Source: a virus. Taken from it: DNA of 64,000 nt. Both the position numbers and the translations under genes were made by a program. The DNA lies in the IMG/VR virus record IMGVR_UViG_3300021963_008220, positions 62,001-126,000 of that record. One strand, 5' to 3'. The notes under the pieces are model-generated. The model did not search any database. It was not told where the DNA came from and saw only the letters and a program-made list of their open reading frames with translations. The first letter of the stretch is position 1. Every line of letters starts with the position of its first letter. This document shows, one piece after another, positions 15,622 through 24,344 of the stretch.

Positions 15622-17066
15622 CAGCAAAGAAAAAAAGAAAACCAATAATAGATTTAGAATCTCTTAACTCAGATCAGAAGACAGCTTTTGAGGATTTAAG
15701 AGATTTCATCTGTGATAAGGGAGATGATAGCGTCTATGTTTTAAAAGGTTGGGCGGGTACAGGAAAGACCTATTGTGTGAGCGTTCTTGTTAGATACGTT
15801 CTCGAGGTCATACACCCAACTCATAATTGGTATAAGATTGGAGTTACTGGGCCTACAAATAAATCCGTGAGAGTTATTAAGAAAACAAGCGGACTTAGAA
15901 ATTCAAGGGTTACATTTCAAACTATCCACAAACTTCTTGGTCTAACAGAAAGGATAACCAAAGACGGCCAACAGGAGTTCGTCAATCAAGGTGATTTCCA
16001 GCCAAAGATCAAGACTGTAAAGCTCCTGATCATCGATGAGGTTTCGATGTTGAACGACGATCTATTTCAGGCTATCCTAAAATACCGGGACAAGATAAAG
16101 GTTATCTGCATGGGAGATCCTGCTCAGATTCCTCCGGTGGGAAGACCTGATTGTATTCCGTTTAGGGAAGAACTTGCTGAAAGTTACAGAATCAAGACTC
16201 TAGATCTAAAACAGATCATGCGTCAGAAATCAGATAATGCTATTATCGAATCTTCTGTGGCTATACGTTCCGATTTAGGTAAGGCAAAAAATCCGGTTGA
16301 ACCTGTCACCAAACTAAATGCTAAAGGTGAGGGTATAGAATTTTTGAACCTGAACGATCCTGATATAAGAAAAGGATTCTCCGAAAGACTGAAAGGATAT
16401 TTCGTAACTGAGGATTTCAAAAAAGATTCGGAGTACGCCAAGATTATTGCATGGAGAAATAAAACAGTTGCAACCATGAATGACGTTATCCGCAGGGTTA
16501 TCTACGGAGACGAGGCTTTGGGTTCTAAGATATTAGTTGGCGAGAAGCTCATTGCTAATAGCCCGATTATTCAGGGGGAGAGCATAGTGCTAAATACCAA
16601 CGAAGAGTTCACAGTGGAAAGCTTCGAGATCAAAAACGACGATCTACGATATAAGATTTCAGATCACCCTGATGCAGATCCATTAGCAGTAACTCTCAAA
16701 TATTACAGTGCGACTGTTTCCTATCTTGACGACGAGGAAGATCTTATTAAAGTAAACATAGAAATCCTTCATGAGGATAGCGAGGATGAATTTAAAAAAT
16801 TAGCGAACATCTTTAAATTAAGGGCTATTGAAAAGAAGGGTAAAGATAAGAGCTGGATTATCTACTACAACTTCCTCCGAAAGTACGCTGATGTGAATTA
16901 CGGATATTGTATAACCGCACACAAAGCGCAGGGAAGCACCTATAACACCACGTTTGTGCTTGAAGACGATATTGACATGAATTGGGATATCGTCGAGAGA
17001 AACAGAATCAAGTACACAGCTTACACCAGATCTAGTAAAAAACTATACGTTCTAAAAAGATTCTAA
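15618..17066 (+). CDS. dda: Dda/RecD-like SF1B DNA helicase
   Basis: 482 aa. Walker A KGWAGTGKTYC at residues 44-51, Walker B LLIIDEVSML near residue 137, motif III GDPAQIPPVG, and C-terminal motifs GYCITAHKAQGSTYN and YTAYTRSSKKLYVLKRF. This is the arrangement of T4 Dda, a 5'-3' helicase that loads at forks and removes proteins. Full length. Start codon overlaps the homing endonuclease stop (ATGA), which could couple its translation to the inserted gene. Confidence 0.9.
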   Translation: MTAKKKRKPIIDLESLNSDQKTAFEDLRDFICDKGDDSVYVLKGWAGTGKTYCVSVLVRYVLEVIHPTHNWYKIGVTGPTNKSVRVIKKTSGLRNSRVTFQTIHKLLGLTERITKDGQQEFVNQGDFQPKIKTVKLLIIDEVSMLNDDLFQAILKYRDKIKVICMGDPAQIPPVGRPDCIPFREELAESYRIKTLDLKQIMRQKSDNAIIESSVAIRSDLGKAKNPVEPVTKLNAKGEGIEFLNLNDPDIRKGFSERLKGYFVTEDFKKDSEYAKIIAWRNKTVATMNDVIRRVIYGDEALGSKILVGEKLIANSPIIQGESIVLNTNEEFTVESFEIKNDDLRYKISDHPDADPLAVTLKYYSATVSYLDDEEDLIKVNIEILHEDSEDEFKKLANIFKLRAIEKKGKDKSWIIYYNFLRKYADVNYGYCITAHKAQGSTYNTTFVLEDDIDMNWDIVERNRIKYTAYTRSSKKLYVLKRF

Positions 17067-17072
17067 TAATTA

Positions 17073-17104
17073 TTTTTTTACCCCGAAAGATTTACTTATC
17101 ATTG
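17073..17104 (+). promoter_or_regulatory. Class-A promoter (T7 ACCCCG, 11 nt, TATCATTG)
   Basis: CCG ends at 17085, 11 nt, TATCATTG at 17097-17104 (one mismatch to TAnnTTTG). Heads the RNA-repair operon. Confidence 0.7.
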
Positions 17105-17128
17105 TGGTAAAATAATTAAAAGAGAATT

Positions 17129-17608
17129 ATGTTAGTAGACTTATCTAAGGGGGAAGAAGAGGTTCTTTCGGGAATAAGAAAGGATAGGAGATACAATGAG
17201 GGCAACTTCGAAATCAAGTACATCGAGCTTTCAGCGGAGATTCGTTCTGTTGTAGAGGCAGCAAAGATCTACATTCTTGACAACTATAAGAAGGTGAAAG
17301 ATTACAAAGATCTCCATCTCATGTTGAGATGTGCCAATCACGACGGAACTCAATACTTTGGACCAAAGAGCAAAAAACCTAAGAAAGATCAGGGGATAAT
17401 TAGCAAAACATTAGAGAATGCCATAAAGCGTCTTGACAAGCAGACAATCCAGATCAAGAAATTCGATGAAGCTGTTTATGATTGGACTGACGGAGACTTC
17501 TCTGTTGTTTTCAACGGAGTTAATTACAATTGGATTGACGGCAATTCGATAGTGGACATAGCATCTTATATAGAGAGAAAAATTGAGGAAGGTAATAAGG
17601 TTTTATAG
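17129..17608 (+). CDS. Unknown protein at the head of the RNA-repair operon
   Basis: 159 aa, basic, no recognised domain. Contains LHLMLRCANHDGTQYFGPKS and a terminal FSVVFNGVNYNWIDGNSIVD. Begins MLVDLSKGEEEVLSG. First gene behind a class-A promoter. Ends in TAG, overlapping the next gene. Confidence 0.65.
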   Translation: MLVDLSKGEEEVLSGIRKDRRYNEGNFEIKYIELSAEIRSVVEAAKIYILDNYKKVKDYKDLHLMLRCANHDGTQYFGPKSKKPKKDQGIISKTLENAIKRLDKQTIQIKKFDEAVYDWTDGDFSVVFNGVNYNWIDGNSIVDIASYIERKIEEGNKVL

Positions 17609-17933
17609 AGACGAGAACAAAAGATGGTACGCAGATCTACCTGAGTACATTGCACAAGGAGGAACTGTGGAAGAGTGCGAGATGGTTTCCGGTGCCGATG
17701 ATTGGCTAGACTACATCTCGGGAAACCGAGATGCCGTTGTTTTAACTTTATCTGATCAGAATTCGCTATCCGAGAAAATGCTTTTATATGAGAGCGACGA
17801 ATACGGTGCTACTTATATAGCACACACCTACAAGGAAGAAGACGTTAACCAAGTACTTTGGCTTTGTCCAGTTACTGTTTTTGTATTCGGTAACTATCCA
17901 AGCACAATTTACTATCACGTAATAAAGGAATGA
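17583..17933 (+). CDS. DUF6717-like protein (TTG start)
   Basis: 116 aa. Starts with TTG at 17583, overlapping the upstream gene by 26 nt. The N-terminal KVIRFYRDENKRWYADLPEY and following EMVSGADDWLD, AVVLTLSD are characteristic of the DUF6717 family as I remember it. Function unknown. Stop overlaps the RNA ligase ATG (ATGA), so probably translationally coupled to it. Confidence 0.6.
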   Translation: MRKVIRFYRDENKRWYADLPEYIAQGGTVEECEMVSGADDWLDYISGNRDAVVLTLSDQNSLSEKMLLYESDEYGATYIAHTYKEEDVNQVLWLCPVTVFVFGNYPSTIYYHVIKE

Positions 17934-19069
17934 AATACGATTTAAACATATTAAACGAATACATTGAGCGTGGACTTCTGATAAAGAATCCGCATCCAAC
18001 TTTGCCTCTGGATATCTATAACTATTCAAGAGATTGCCAGTTTAGTGAATCTTGGGATGAGATCACGTTAAATATGAGAGGTACTGTTCTGGATCGTGAA
18101 GGCAACATCGTGGCTAGGGTTTTTCCTAAGTTCTTTAACATGGAAGAACATAAGTCAGGAGAAATACCAAATGAGGATTTTGAGGTGTTTGAAAAGATGG
18201 ACGGATCCCTAGGAATTCTTTTTCACTACGAAGGGGAATGGCATTTAGCTACCCGTGGATCCTTTGCCTCAGACCAAGCAATAAAGGGTAAAGAGATTCT
18301 GAGCAGATACAGGTACGAAAAGTTGATCCCAGGATACACTTACCTTTTTGAAATCATCTATCCAGAAAACAGAATCGTTTGTGACTACGGGTACGAAGAT
18401 TTAGTTATGCTTGCTGTTATCGATAACAAGGACGGATACGAGCTTAGAATCCACGACAACGACATACATCTTGAAGGTATTAGATTCGCGAATCTCTACA
18501 ACAATCTAGGATTCAAGATTGTTAAGAAGTACGACGGGGTTCAAGATTATAAGCAACTGAAATCGATGATCAAGAACAATGCTGAAGGATTTGTAATCAA
18601 ATTCAAATCTGGATTCAGAATGAAGATCAAAGGGGAGGAGTACGTTAGGTTGCATAGGTTGCTAACCAACTTCTCAAACGTTGATATCTGGGAGCTGTTA
18701 AAAGACGGTAGAGATCTTGATGAATTTCTAGACAGAGTTCCTGATGAGTTTGACAAATGGGTTAAGAAAACTATTCGGGATTTACAATATCATAAATACG
18801 CAATCGAGGAGAGAGCAGGTAAGACCCACGATTATTTTAGATATGGTAAGTATAACGATCGTGAAACTGAACCTACTAAGAAAGAGTTTGCTGAGCATCT
18901 AGAATTTTGTAAGGTTGAACCAAGCATAAGATCTATATGTTTTGCAATATGGGACGGAAAGAACTACGATCACATCACCTGGAAGATAATAAAACCAAAA
19001 TATCAAAAACCATTTTGGAATAAAGAGGAAGAAATTCCAGCGGATTCAAAATGGCTTAAAAAAGATTAA
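17930..19069 (+). CDS. rnl1-like: T4 RNA ligase 1-like RNA ligase
   Basis: 379 aa. Nucleotidyltransferase motif I at residues 88-92 (EKMDGSLGI), the Lys89 expected to be adenylylated; TYLFEIIYPENRIV as motif IIIa-like; GFVIKFKSGFRMKIKGEEYV as motifs IV/V. T4 Rnl1 (374 aa) joins 5'-phosphate and 3'-OH RNA ends to repair anticodon-cleaved tRNA. The neighbouring phosphoesterase, P-loop kinase and cyclic-phosphate-processing receiver gene make the same job likely here. Central gene of the operon from 17129. Confidence 0.88.
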   Translation: MKYDLNILNEYIERGLLIKNPHPTLPLDIYNYSRDCQFSESWDEITLNMRGTVLDREGNIVARVFPKFFNMEEHKSGEIPNEDFEVFEKMDGSLGILFHYEGEWHLATRGSFASDQAIKGKEILSRYRYEKLIPGYTYLFEIIYPENRIVCDYGYEDLVMLAVIDNKDGYELRIHDNDIHLEGIRFANLYNNLGFKIVKKYDGVQDYKQLKSMIKNNAEGFVIKFKSGFRMKIKGEEYVRLHRLLTNFSNVDIWELLKDGRDLDEFLDRVPDEFDKWVKKTIRDLQYHKYAIEERAGKTHDYFRYGKYNDRETEPTKKEFAEHLEFCKVEPSIRSICFAIWDGKNYDHITWKIIKPKYQKPFWNKEEEIPADSKWLKKD

Positions 19070-19072
19070 GAA

Positions 19073-19714
19073 ATGAAAATTATATTAGAAAAAAATCAGA
19101 ACATATTTTTTACGAGTGACACTCATTACAATCACTCAAATATTTGCCGCGCCACTTCTAATTGGCCGGGAGGAAGAGGCACACGAGACTTTCACTCTTT
19201 GGGTGAAATGAACGATGCTATTGTAAGCGGTATTAACTCAGTTGTTGGACCGGACGATTACCTAGTTCATCTAGGTGATTGGAGCTTTGGTGGATTTGAA
19301 TCCATTGCGGAGTTCAGAAAGAAAATAGCTTGCAAGAACGTGATACTATTTTTAGGCAACCACGATCACCACATCCGAAATAACAAGGAGGGCGTACAAG
19401 GCCATTTCAAGCAAGTTTCAAGCTACGATATTATAGATATCCGTAGGCCAGAAGGCAAGGAGATGGGTAAATACCAATTCGTATGCTGTCATTTTCCGAT
19501 AGCAAGTTGGGATGGTATGAATAAGAACGTTCCGCATTTACATGGGCACGTTCATTTACCACCTAAATTAAAAATCCACGAAGGACAGGCAATGGATGTG
19601 GGAGTAGATGGAAACAATCTCGAGCCTTACAGCTTAAATGAGATACTAAAGATTATGAAGGGAAGGCCAGTTAGGCACCTGGTATTACCCCAAGATCATC
19701 ACTCGGAAGAATAA
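19073..19714 (+). CDS. Calcineurin-like metallophosphoesterase
   Basis: 213 aa. All motifs of the family are visible: FFTSDTHYNHSNI (D-x-H), VHLGDWSFG (GD), FLGNHDHH (GNHD), CCHFPIASWDG (H) and LHGHVHLPPK (GHxH). The two-metal centre hydrolyses phosphomono- or diesters. Three nt downstream of an RNA ligase and followed by a kinase, so removal of 2',3'-cyclic or 3' phosphates from broken RNA is a reasonable inference. Substrate not determinable from sequence. Confidence 0.85.
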   Translation: MKIILEKNQNIFFTSDTHYNHSNICRATSNWPGGRGTRDFHSLGEMNDAIVSGINSVVGPDDYLVHLGDWSFGGFESIAEFRKKIACKNVILFLGNHDHHIRNNKEGVQGHFKQVSSYDIIDIRRPEGKEMGKYQFVCCHFPIASWDGMNKNVPHLHGHVHLPPKLKIHEGQAMDVGVDGNNLEPYSLNEILKIMKGRPVRHLVLPQDHHSEE

Positions 19715-19724
19715 AAACAGAAAA

Positions 19725-19898
19725 ATGGTAACGCAAGAAATTTTAGACACATTCGTCTTCACCACAATCGGGGGAGAAAAATTTGGAGTTAATGATCCGA
19801 CAGCTCACGATGAGATTATTGGATATTACCCAACAAGACAAGAAGCTGAGAATGCTTTTAAGGAGTATATTGAAAAAGAAGGGATAATTTTCGAATAA
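19725..19898 (+). CDS. Small protein between phosphoesterase and kinase genes
   Basis: 57 aa, ATG at 19725, stop TAA overlapping the next ATG (TAATG). Sequence begins MVTQEILDTFVFTTIGGEKF and ends FKEYIEKEGIIFE. No family recognised. The tight overlap and A-rich leader support it as a real gene. Confidence 0.55.
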   Translation: MVTQEILDTFVFTTIGGEKFGVNDPTAHDEIIGYYPTRQEAENAFKEYIEKEGIIFE

Positions 19899-20347
19899 TG
19901 GAAAATGTAAGAAACGAAGAATACAGCACTTTGAATCCAACACTATTTCTTGTAAGAGGAATACCAGGATCAGGTAAGTCTACTTTCGCAAAGCACATCT
20001 GGAACGAGTATGCAGTTTGTGAGGCTGATAAGTTTTTTCACAACAAAGAGACTGGTGAATACAACTTTGACGCATCAAGATTGAAAGAAGCTCATGAATG
20101 GTGCAGAAACGAGGTTGAGACTAGAATGAAAGATCACCAGGTTAATCCTCAGTATTATCCAGAGATCGTGGTTTCAAATACATTCACACAAGAATGGGAA
20201 ATGCAGGCTTATATCGATCTTGCCAAAAAATACGGTTATCAAGTCACAACATTAATCGTAGAGAACCGACACGGTAACTCAAATGTCCACAACGTTCCCG
20301 AGGAAACGCTGGATCGTATGAGACAAAGATTCGATGTAAAACTTTAA
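19898..20347 (+). CDS. P-loop kinase, polynucleotide-kinase-like (AAA_33 type)
   Basis: 149 aa. Walker A within FLVRGIPGSGKSTFAKHIW (G-I-P-G-S-G-K-S at 21-28), then ADKFF and a C-terminal TLIVENRHGNSNVHNVPEET, as in the zeta-toxin/T4 Pnk-type kinase family (T4 Pnk has GCPGSGKS). Only the kinase domain is present; the HAD phosphatase half of T4 Pnk is absent and the phosphoesterase upstream could supply it. Expected to phosphorylate 5'-OH RNA ends. Start overlaps the preceding stop. Confidence 0.8.
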   Translation: MENVRNEEYSTLNPTLFLVRGIPGSGKSTFAKHIWNEYAVCEADKFFHNKETGEYNFDASRLKEAHEWCRNEVETRMKDHQVNPQYYPEIVVSNTFTQEWEMQAYIDLAKKYGYQVTTLIVENRHGNSNVHNVPEETLDRMRQRFDVKL

Positions 20348-20350
20348 GAA

Positions 20351-21115
20351 ATGGAGGAGAACGAAAAAGTGATACCCATGACACTATCCCAAGCAAGGGA
20401 GAAGTTCGGGAAGGCAAGAAAGGCATTTGAAATCATGATTGATGATACGCCATACGTGGTTTATGATATCGATGGTTATGAGCATCAGAATGGAAAATGG
20501 AATGGTACGCCTGCCACATGGTGGCTTGATTTCTCCTCTCCCGCAGTTAAAGGAGAGATCACTCCGGAGAGGAATTTGGTTCCTTACGTCGATATAGGTG
20601 TTAATAGAATTTGCTGGGAAGTTAGATTCAAGCAAAGTAATTACGCAAAACATAAGTGGGACGAGTGGGACATAAGAAGCTCCGGCCAATGTCAGATTTA
20701 TGCAAACGGTAAACTTATATACAGTTTTGGATCACGTGACGTTGCCTATGCCTTAAGCAAAGCACAATATCTGATGGTTAACCTGATGGAGCATCCGTAT
20801 AACTTTCTAAATCCAGAGGGGGAAAGAGGGAGGAAGATATGGTATTATGGTCTTCCTGCCACAGTAGAACCCTCGCATTGTCACGGCGAGATAAGGGTTG
20901 CACCTGACTACACCCAAATGGAGCAGGAAAGATGGTGGAAGGAATATAGTATAAGGAAAAAACCTATTGATCTCCCCAAAGAAGGTGAAGAATGGGAAAC
21001 CGAAAGACAGGACAGAGAGATGGAAGAGGAGCGTTTTAGAGAGACCAAAGATTATGGCTTCATTAATCACGGTGATGCACTCTGGGACGGCATGATAAAC
21101 TGGTTTAGAAGATAA
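20351..21115 (+). CDS. Unknown protein in the RNA-repair operon
   Basis: 254 aa, Trp/Tyr-rich with a charged C-terminal helix (EWETERQDREMEEERFRET). Contains VYDIDGYEHQNGKWNG and WEVRFKQSNYAKHKWDEWD. No recognised fold. Lies between the kinase and the receiver-like gene with gaps of 3 and 1 nt, so it is part of the same operon. Confidence 0.7.
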   Translation: MEENEKVIPMTLSQAREKFGKARKAFEIMIDDTPYVVYDIDGYEHQNGKWNGTPATWWLDFSSPAVKGEITPERNLVPYVDIGVNRICWEVRFKQSNYAKHKWDEWDIRSSGQCQIYANGKLIYSFGSRDVAYALSKAQYLMVNLMEHPYNFLNPEGERGRKIWYYGLPATVEPSHCHGEIRVAPDYTQMEQERWWKEYSIRKKPIDLPKEGEEWETERQDREMEEERFRETKDYGFINHGDALWDGMINWFRR

Positions 21116-21116
21116 A

Positions 21117-21560
21117 ATGAAAAAAATGAAAACATATAATTTATTCTTGGACGACTACAGACTTCCTGTTGATTGCTCAAGGTACATGCCCAATCCGGGA
21201 TTATATAATCTTAATCAATGGGTTATAGCTAGAAACTACGACGAGTTTGTTAGCTTCATCGAGAAGAATGGTTTACCTGACATGATCTCTTTTGATCACG
21301 ATCTAGCAGACGAGCACTACTCAAATGACATGTATGCAGGTAACGAGGTTTACGATAAGAACTACGAGAAGTTCACAGAGAAAACCGGTTATGATTGCGC
21401 TAAGTGGTTGGTTGACTACTGTATGGATAAAGATCAAGATCTTCCCGAATACATAGTTCATTCAATGAATCCAGCAGGCGGGAAAAATATCTGGCAATAT
21501 TTAGAGAATTATCGAAAATTCAGGGAAGAAGAAGAGTATAAAAAGTATCACGGAGGATAA
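21117..21560 (+). CDS. Cyclic-phosphate-processing receiver-domain protein (cpRec-like)
   Basis: 147 aa. Receiver-like strand LFLDDYRLP with paired Asp, GLPDMISFDHDLAD, then GYDCAKWLVDYCMDKD and a final YIVHSMNPAGGKNIW. This is the pattern of the receiver-derived family that has been predicted (comparative genomics of RNA-repair systems) to act on RNA cyclic phosphate ends. Its presence four genes after an RNA ligase supports that idea. Not a two-component regulator: no partner kinase or output domain. Confidence 0.65.
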   Translation: MKKMKTYNLFLDDYRLPVDCSRYMPNPGLYNLNQWVIARNYDEFVSFIEKNGLPDMISFDHDLADEHYSNDMYAGNEVYDKNYEKFTEKTGYDCAKWLVDYCMDKDQDLPEYIVHSMNPAGGKNIWQYLENYRKFREEEEYKKYHGG

Positions 21561-21563
21561 ATA

Positions 21564-21776
21564 ATGGCGGAACCAAGGAAAACAGTGATCCATGAGGAGC
21601 TCAACGAGAAACAACAGAAAATGTACGATGAATGGTTATCCCACATCAAAGCAATCTACGGTGAGTATGGATTATTCACTTGGAAGATATCGCCAACCGG
21701 TATCGGAAGTGGAATCGTGGTTTATAGCCACCAAACAAAAACTGAATTAGATTTAACCGATGTCGATAGCTGGTAA
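21564..21776 (+). CDS. Small hypothetical protein
   Basis: 70 aa, starts MAEPRKTVIHEELNEKQQKM. Charged N-terminal helix, then a short beta segment (FTWKISPTGIGSGIVVYS). Overlaps the next gene by 17 nt. Not recognised. Confidence 0.6.
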   Translation: MAEPRKTVIHEELNEKQQKMYDEWLSHIKAIYGEYGLFTWKISPTGIGSGIVVYSHQTKTELDLTDVDSW

Positions 21777-22083
21777 AGATTTATGTGATTGTGGTAAAGT
21801 AGCAGTTTGGTGCTATATGCCAGGTTACTCTGACGGTAATCCGGATCATTGTGACGAATGCGTTCCTAGGGGATGCGATTGTAACCACAATTACGTCGAT
21901 CCTAATTCATACCATCCGGCACTTAATGAGCCTTACTTACCTGAAGGCGAGGAAGGAAAAGACTGGATGTGGATAGAGAAAGACGTTATGTGGACTACTC
22001 TAGATGACAAAGGAAGAGAATATCCATGCTGCGAGTACATGTACTCAGAAAACGGCTGGGACAAAGAAGAACATGAAGAATAA
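21760..22083 (+). CDS. Cysteine-rich small protein
   Basis: 107 aa with clustered Cys (CDCGKVAVWCYMPG, HCDECVPRGCDCNHN), probably a metal-binding module, followed by an acidic Trp-rich tail. Similar Cys-rich small proteins are common in T4-like phages. Function unknown. Overlaps genes on both sides. Confidence 0.6.
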   Translation: MSIAGKDLCDCGKVAVWCYMPGYSDGNPDHCDECVPRGCDCNHNYVDPNSYHPALNEPYLPEGEEGKDWMWIEKDVMWTTLDDKGREYPCCEYMYSENGWDKEEHEE

Positions 22084-22306
22084 AATATATTTTTACGTAG
22101 GCATCATCTCATCAGATGAGAGGGATTTGAAAGAATTCATTAACAACATGATCGAAGACAGCGATCAAAAGTATTTTGTTGAAGTCATTGATCAATATGA
22201 CGATCCGTATGGATATTACACTTACCAGCTAAGAGGGTCTTGGGATGCTTATAAATGTTTCCTAGACAGACCTTTTGTTAGATCATTAACCCACCATGAA
22301 GAATAA
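22073..22306 (+). CDS. Small hypothetical protein
   Basis: 77 aa from the ATG at 22073 (MKNKIYFYVGIISSDERDLK). A start further upstream is possible but lies inside the Cys-rich gene. Compact alpha/beta, rich in Tyr and Asp. Not recognised. Confidence 0.6.
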   Translation: MKNKIYFYVGIISSDERDLKEFINNMIEDSDQKYFVEVIDQYDDPYGYYTYQLRGSWDAYKCFLDRPFVRSLTHHEE

Positions 22307-22571
22307 CCCACCAGAAATTTTTATTTGCGAGTGCCACTCCACCGAGCATCAGATGGTCTTTTTATATGGAGAAGACGATGATTTCCCTATGTTGTATGCC
22401 CACGTGCACCTCAATAAAAAATCCTTTTTCCAGAGACTCAAATATGCGGTTCAATATCTATTAGGTAGACAATCAAGATTTGGTGCTTTTGAAGAATTTA
22501 TATTTAATCCGGATGATGCAGAGAGACTGCAGAAAGCGGTAGATTACCTAAAACAATCCAATGAAGTTTGA
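22296..22571 (+). CDS. Small hypothetical protein
   Basis: 91 aa, starts MKNNPPEIFICECHSTEHQM. This opening (ICECHSxEH) followed by hydrophobic strands and KKSFFQRLKYAVQYLLG is seen in small phage proteins of unknown function. Overlaps both neighbours (10-11 nt). Confidence 0.65.
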   Translation: MKNNPPEIFICECHSTEHQMVFLYGEDDDFPMLYAHVHLNKKSFFQRLKYAVQYLLGRQSRFGAFEEFIFNPDDAERLQKAVDYLKQSNEV

Positions 22572-23622
22572 CTTTGATGACATACTTATCCAGCCAGCTG
22601 AGATAAGCCAAATAGAATCCAGAAAACAGGTAAATGTTTTCTGTGAGGATAATTACCTTCCTCTATTTACCGCTCCGATGGATACAGTGGTCAGCGATGA
22701 TAATTATAGCTTCTTCCAGAATTCAGGTATAAGAGTCATAAGGCCAAGAAAAGCACCATCATTTGGTGTTAAGCTTGACAGTGACTTCAACGACTTTTTA
22801 TCTTTTGGAAAGGATGAGTTTAAACAAATATTTTTGGATAGTGGAAAAATATCAGTAGCCGAAAAATATTACATTCTCATAGACATTGCAAATGGACACA
22901 TGCAAAGTTTGCTAGACATGACTGCAGAGGCTAAATCTCTTTACGGTAACGATCTTATCTTAATGGTCGGCAATGTTGCAAATCCGGAAACTTATAAGCT
23001 TTTTTCCGATGCAGGTGCAGACTACGTTAGAATAGGTATAGGTAACGGAGGTGGATGTTTAACCACAGTACAAACAGGGGTTGGATATCCTATGGCATCT
23101 TTGGTGCATGAGTGCTATCAAATAAGCTGTGAATTAGCATCGCCGGCTAAAATCGTTGCCGACGGGGGATTTAAAAGTTACGCAGACATCATTAAGGCGC
23201 TCGCTTTGGGCGCAGATTATGTTATGCTTGGTTCAATATTGAATAAAGCTTTGGAGAGCGCAGGCGACACCTATTTAGCTAATACGAAGGGGGAAGGCTG
23301 GACCGAACCTGGTGAGAAGATCAATCAATATGCTATGGAGACTGAGAAGCTATTCAAATACGGAACTAAGATGTTTAAGAAGTTCAGAGGTATGAGCACC
23401 AAAGAGGCTCAGAAGTCTATGGGTAAGACTGAGTTAAAGACAAGCGAGGGTGTTAGTCGAATGCAACCGGTTGAATATACATTAGTAGGATGGAGAGATA
23501 ATTTTGTAAGCTATCTTAGCTCTGCAATGAGTTACAGTAATGCCTCCTCGCTGAAAGAATTTATAGGAAATGCTAAATGGAACATCATTTCACAGAACTC
23601 TCTAAACAGATTTAAGAAGTGA
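22561..23622 (+). CDS. GMP reductase / IMP dehydrogenase-like TIM-barrel enzyme
   Basis: 353 aa. IMPDH/GMPR features: FDDILIQPAE at the N-terminus, LFTAPMDTVVS, a substrate loop GIGNGGGCLTT with the catalytic Cys, QTGVGYP (GMPR-like rather than IMPDH AGVG), IVADGGFKSYADIIKALALG and GADYVMLGS. No CBS domains, as in GMP reductase. Compared with the usual GPGS-x-C-TTR loop, this one reads GNGGGCLTT, so specificity may differ. Likely affects host purine pools. Overlaps neighbours, same operon as the RNA-repair genes. Confidence 0.8.
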   Translation: MKFDFDDILIQPAEISQIESRKQVNVFCEDNYLPLFTAPMDTVVSDDNYSFFQNSGIRVIRPRKAPSFGVKLDSDFNDFLSFGKDEFKQIFLDSGKISVAEKYYILIDIANGHMQSLLDMTAEAKSLYGNDLILMVGNVANPETYKLFSDAGADYVRIGIGNGGGCLTTVQTGVGYPMASLVHECYQISCELASPAKIVADGGFKSYADIIKALALGADYVMLGSILNKALESAGDTYLANTKGEGWTEPGEKINQYAMETEKLFKYGTKMFKKFRGMSTKEAQKSMGKTELKTSEGVSRMQPVEYTLVGWRDNFVSYLSSAMSYSNASSLKEFIGNAKWNIISQNSLNRFKK

Positions 23623-24344
23623 GACCAAGAATAAAGATCTGTCACTTACTACTGGATCCAAACCAGCCACAGGATATTCCCTCCGATAAATGGAATTCTG
23701 TTATGGCTAAACAGAGAGCTTCTGTTTCCGCGTTTGAAAAAATATCAAGTAACTTTGCTTGCTATTCCCAAATGTATTCAGTTGTTAATAGAACTGAATT
23801 ACCTTCTGAAAACTGTGCTCAACCAGAAATAATAGACCGATCAAAAGATTTCATCAACAACCCACCAGTACTTTCTTATGGTCACTACGGTGCTTATGTT
23901 GCCCACAGATCAGCTGTGGAAGATTTCGGAAACTACGATGCTTTGATCGTTGTTGAAAGCGACGTTGTGTATGACCTAAGTCCAGAAGAATTCACTCAGA
24001 AGATATACGATGCTTATGAATTTGGATTAGCCAGATCTGGTGCTATGTTTACTTTCGGTGCTGTTAGCTATGGTACAGCATCAAGAGCTTCGGTTAGTGA
24101 CACTGCAATCTATATGGGTGACTACAAACAGATAGATCATTTCCTGTGTGCTCACTGTTATATGATATTTGAATCAGAAAAAGAAAGCATTCAGAGCAAA
24201 TTAGCCAATAGTGGATGGCATGCATGGGATATTTGGCTCTATTGGAATTACGATACTCGAGTTCCTATATTTTCTACTTTAGAGCCAATTGTTCATGAGC
24301 CGGAGGGTTATTCTGTTATAGATTACCAGAAAAAAATATTATAA
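23619..24344 (+). CDS. Glycosyltransferase-like protein (GTG start)
   Basis: 241 aa starting at GTG 23619, overlapping the preceding TGA. N-terminal strand, then YDALIVVESDVVYDLSPEEF, which looks like the acidic (DxD/EDD-like) metal site of GT-A-type transferases, and GWHAWDIWLYWNYDTRVPIF. GT25- or GT2-like fold is possible. Could modify phage DNA bases, capsid or host glycans; nothing in the sequence decides. Ends one base into the next ATG. Confidence 0.5.
   Translation: MRPRIKICHLLLDPNQPQDIPSDKWNSVMAKQRASVSAFEKISSNFACYSQMYSVVNRTELPSENCAQPEIIDRSKDFINNPPVLSYGHYGAYVAHRSAVEDFGNYDALIVVESDVVYDLSPEEFTQKIYDAYEFGLARSGAMFTFGAVSYGTASRASVSDTAIYMGDYKQIDHFLCAHCYMIFESEKESIQSKLANSGWHAWDIWLYWNYDTRVPIFSTLEPIVHEPEGYSVIDYQKKIL

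Noticed and set aside
21117-21560. Two-component response regulator
   Set aside because: Receiver-like Asp residues are present but the spacing matches the cyclic-phosphate-processing family, and no histidine kinase or output domain is nearby.
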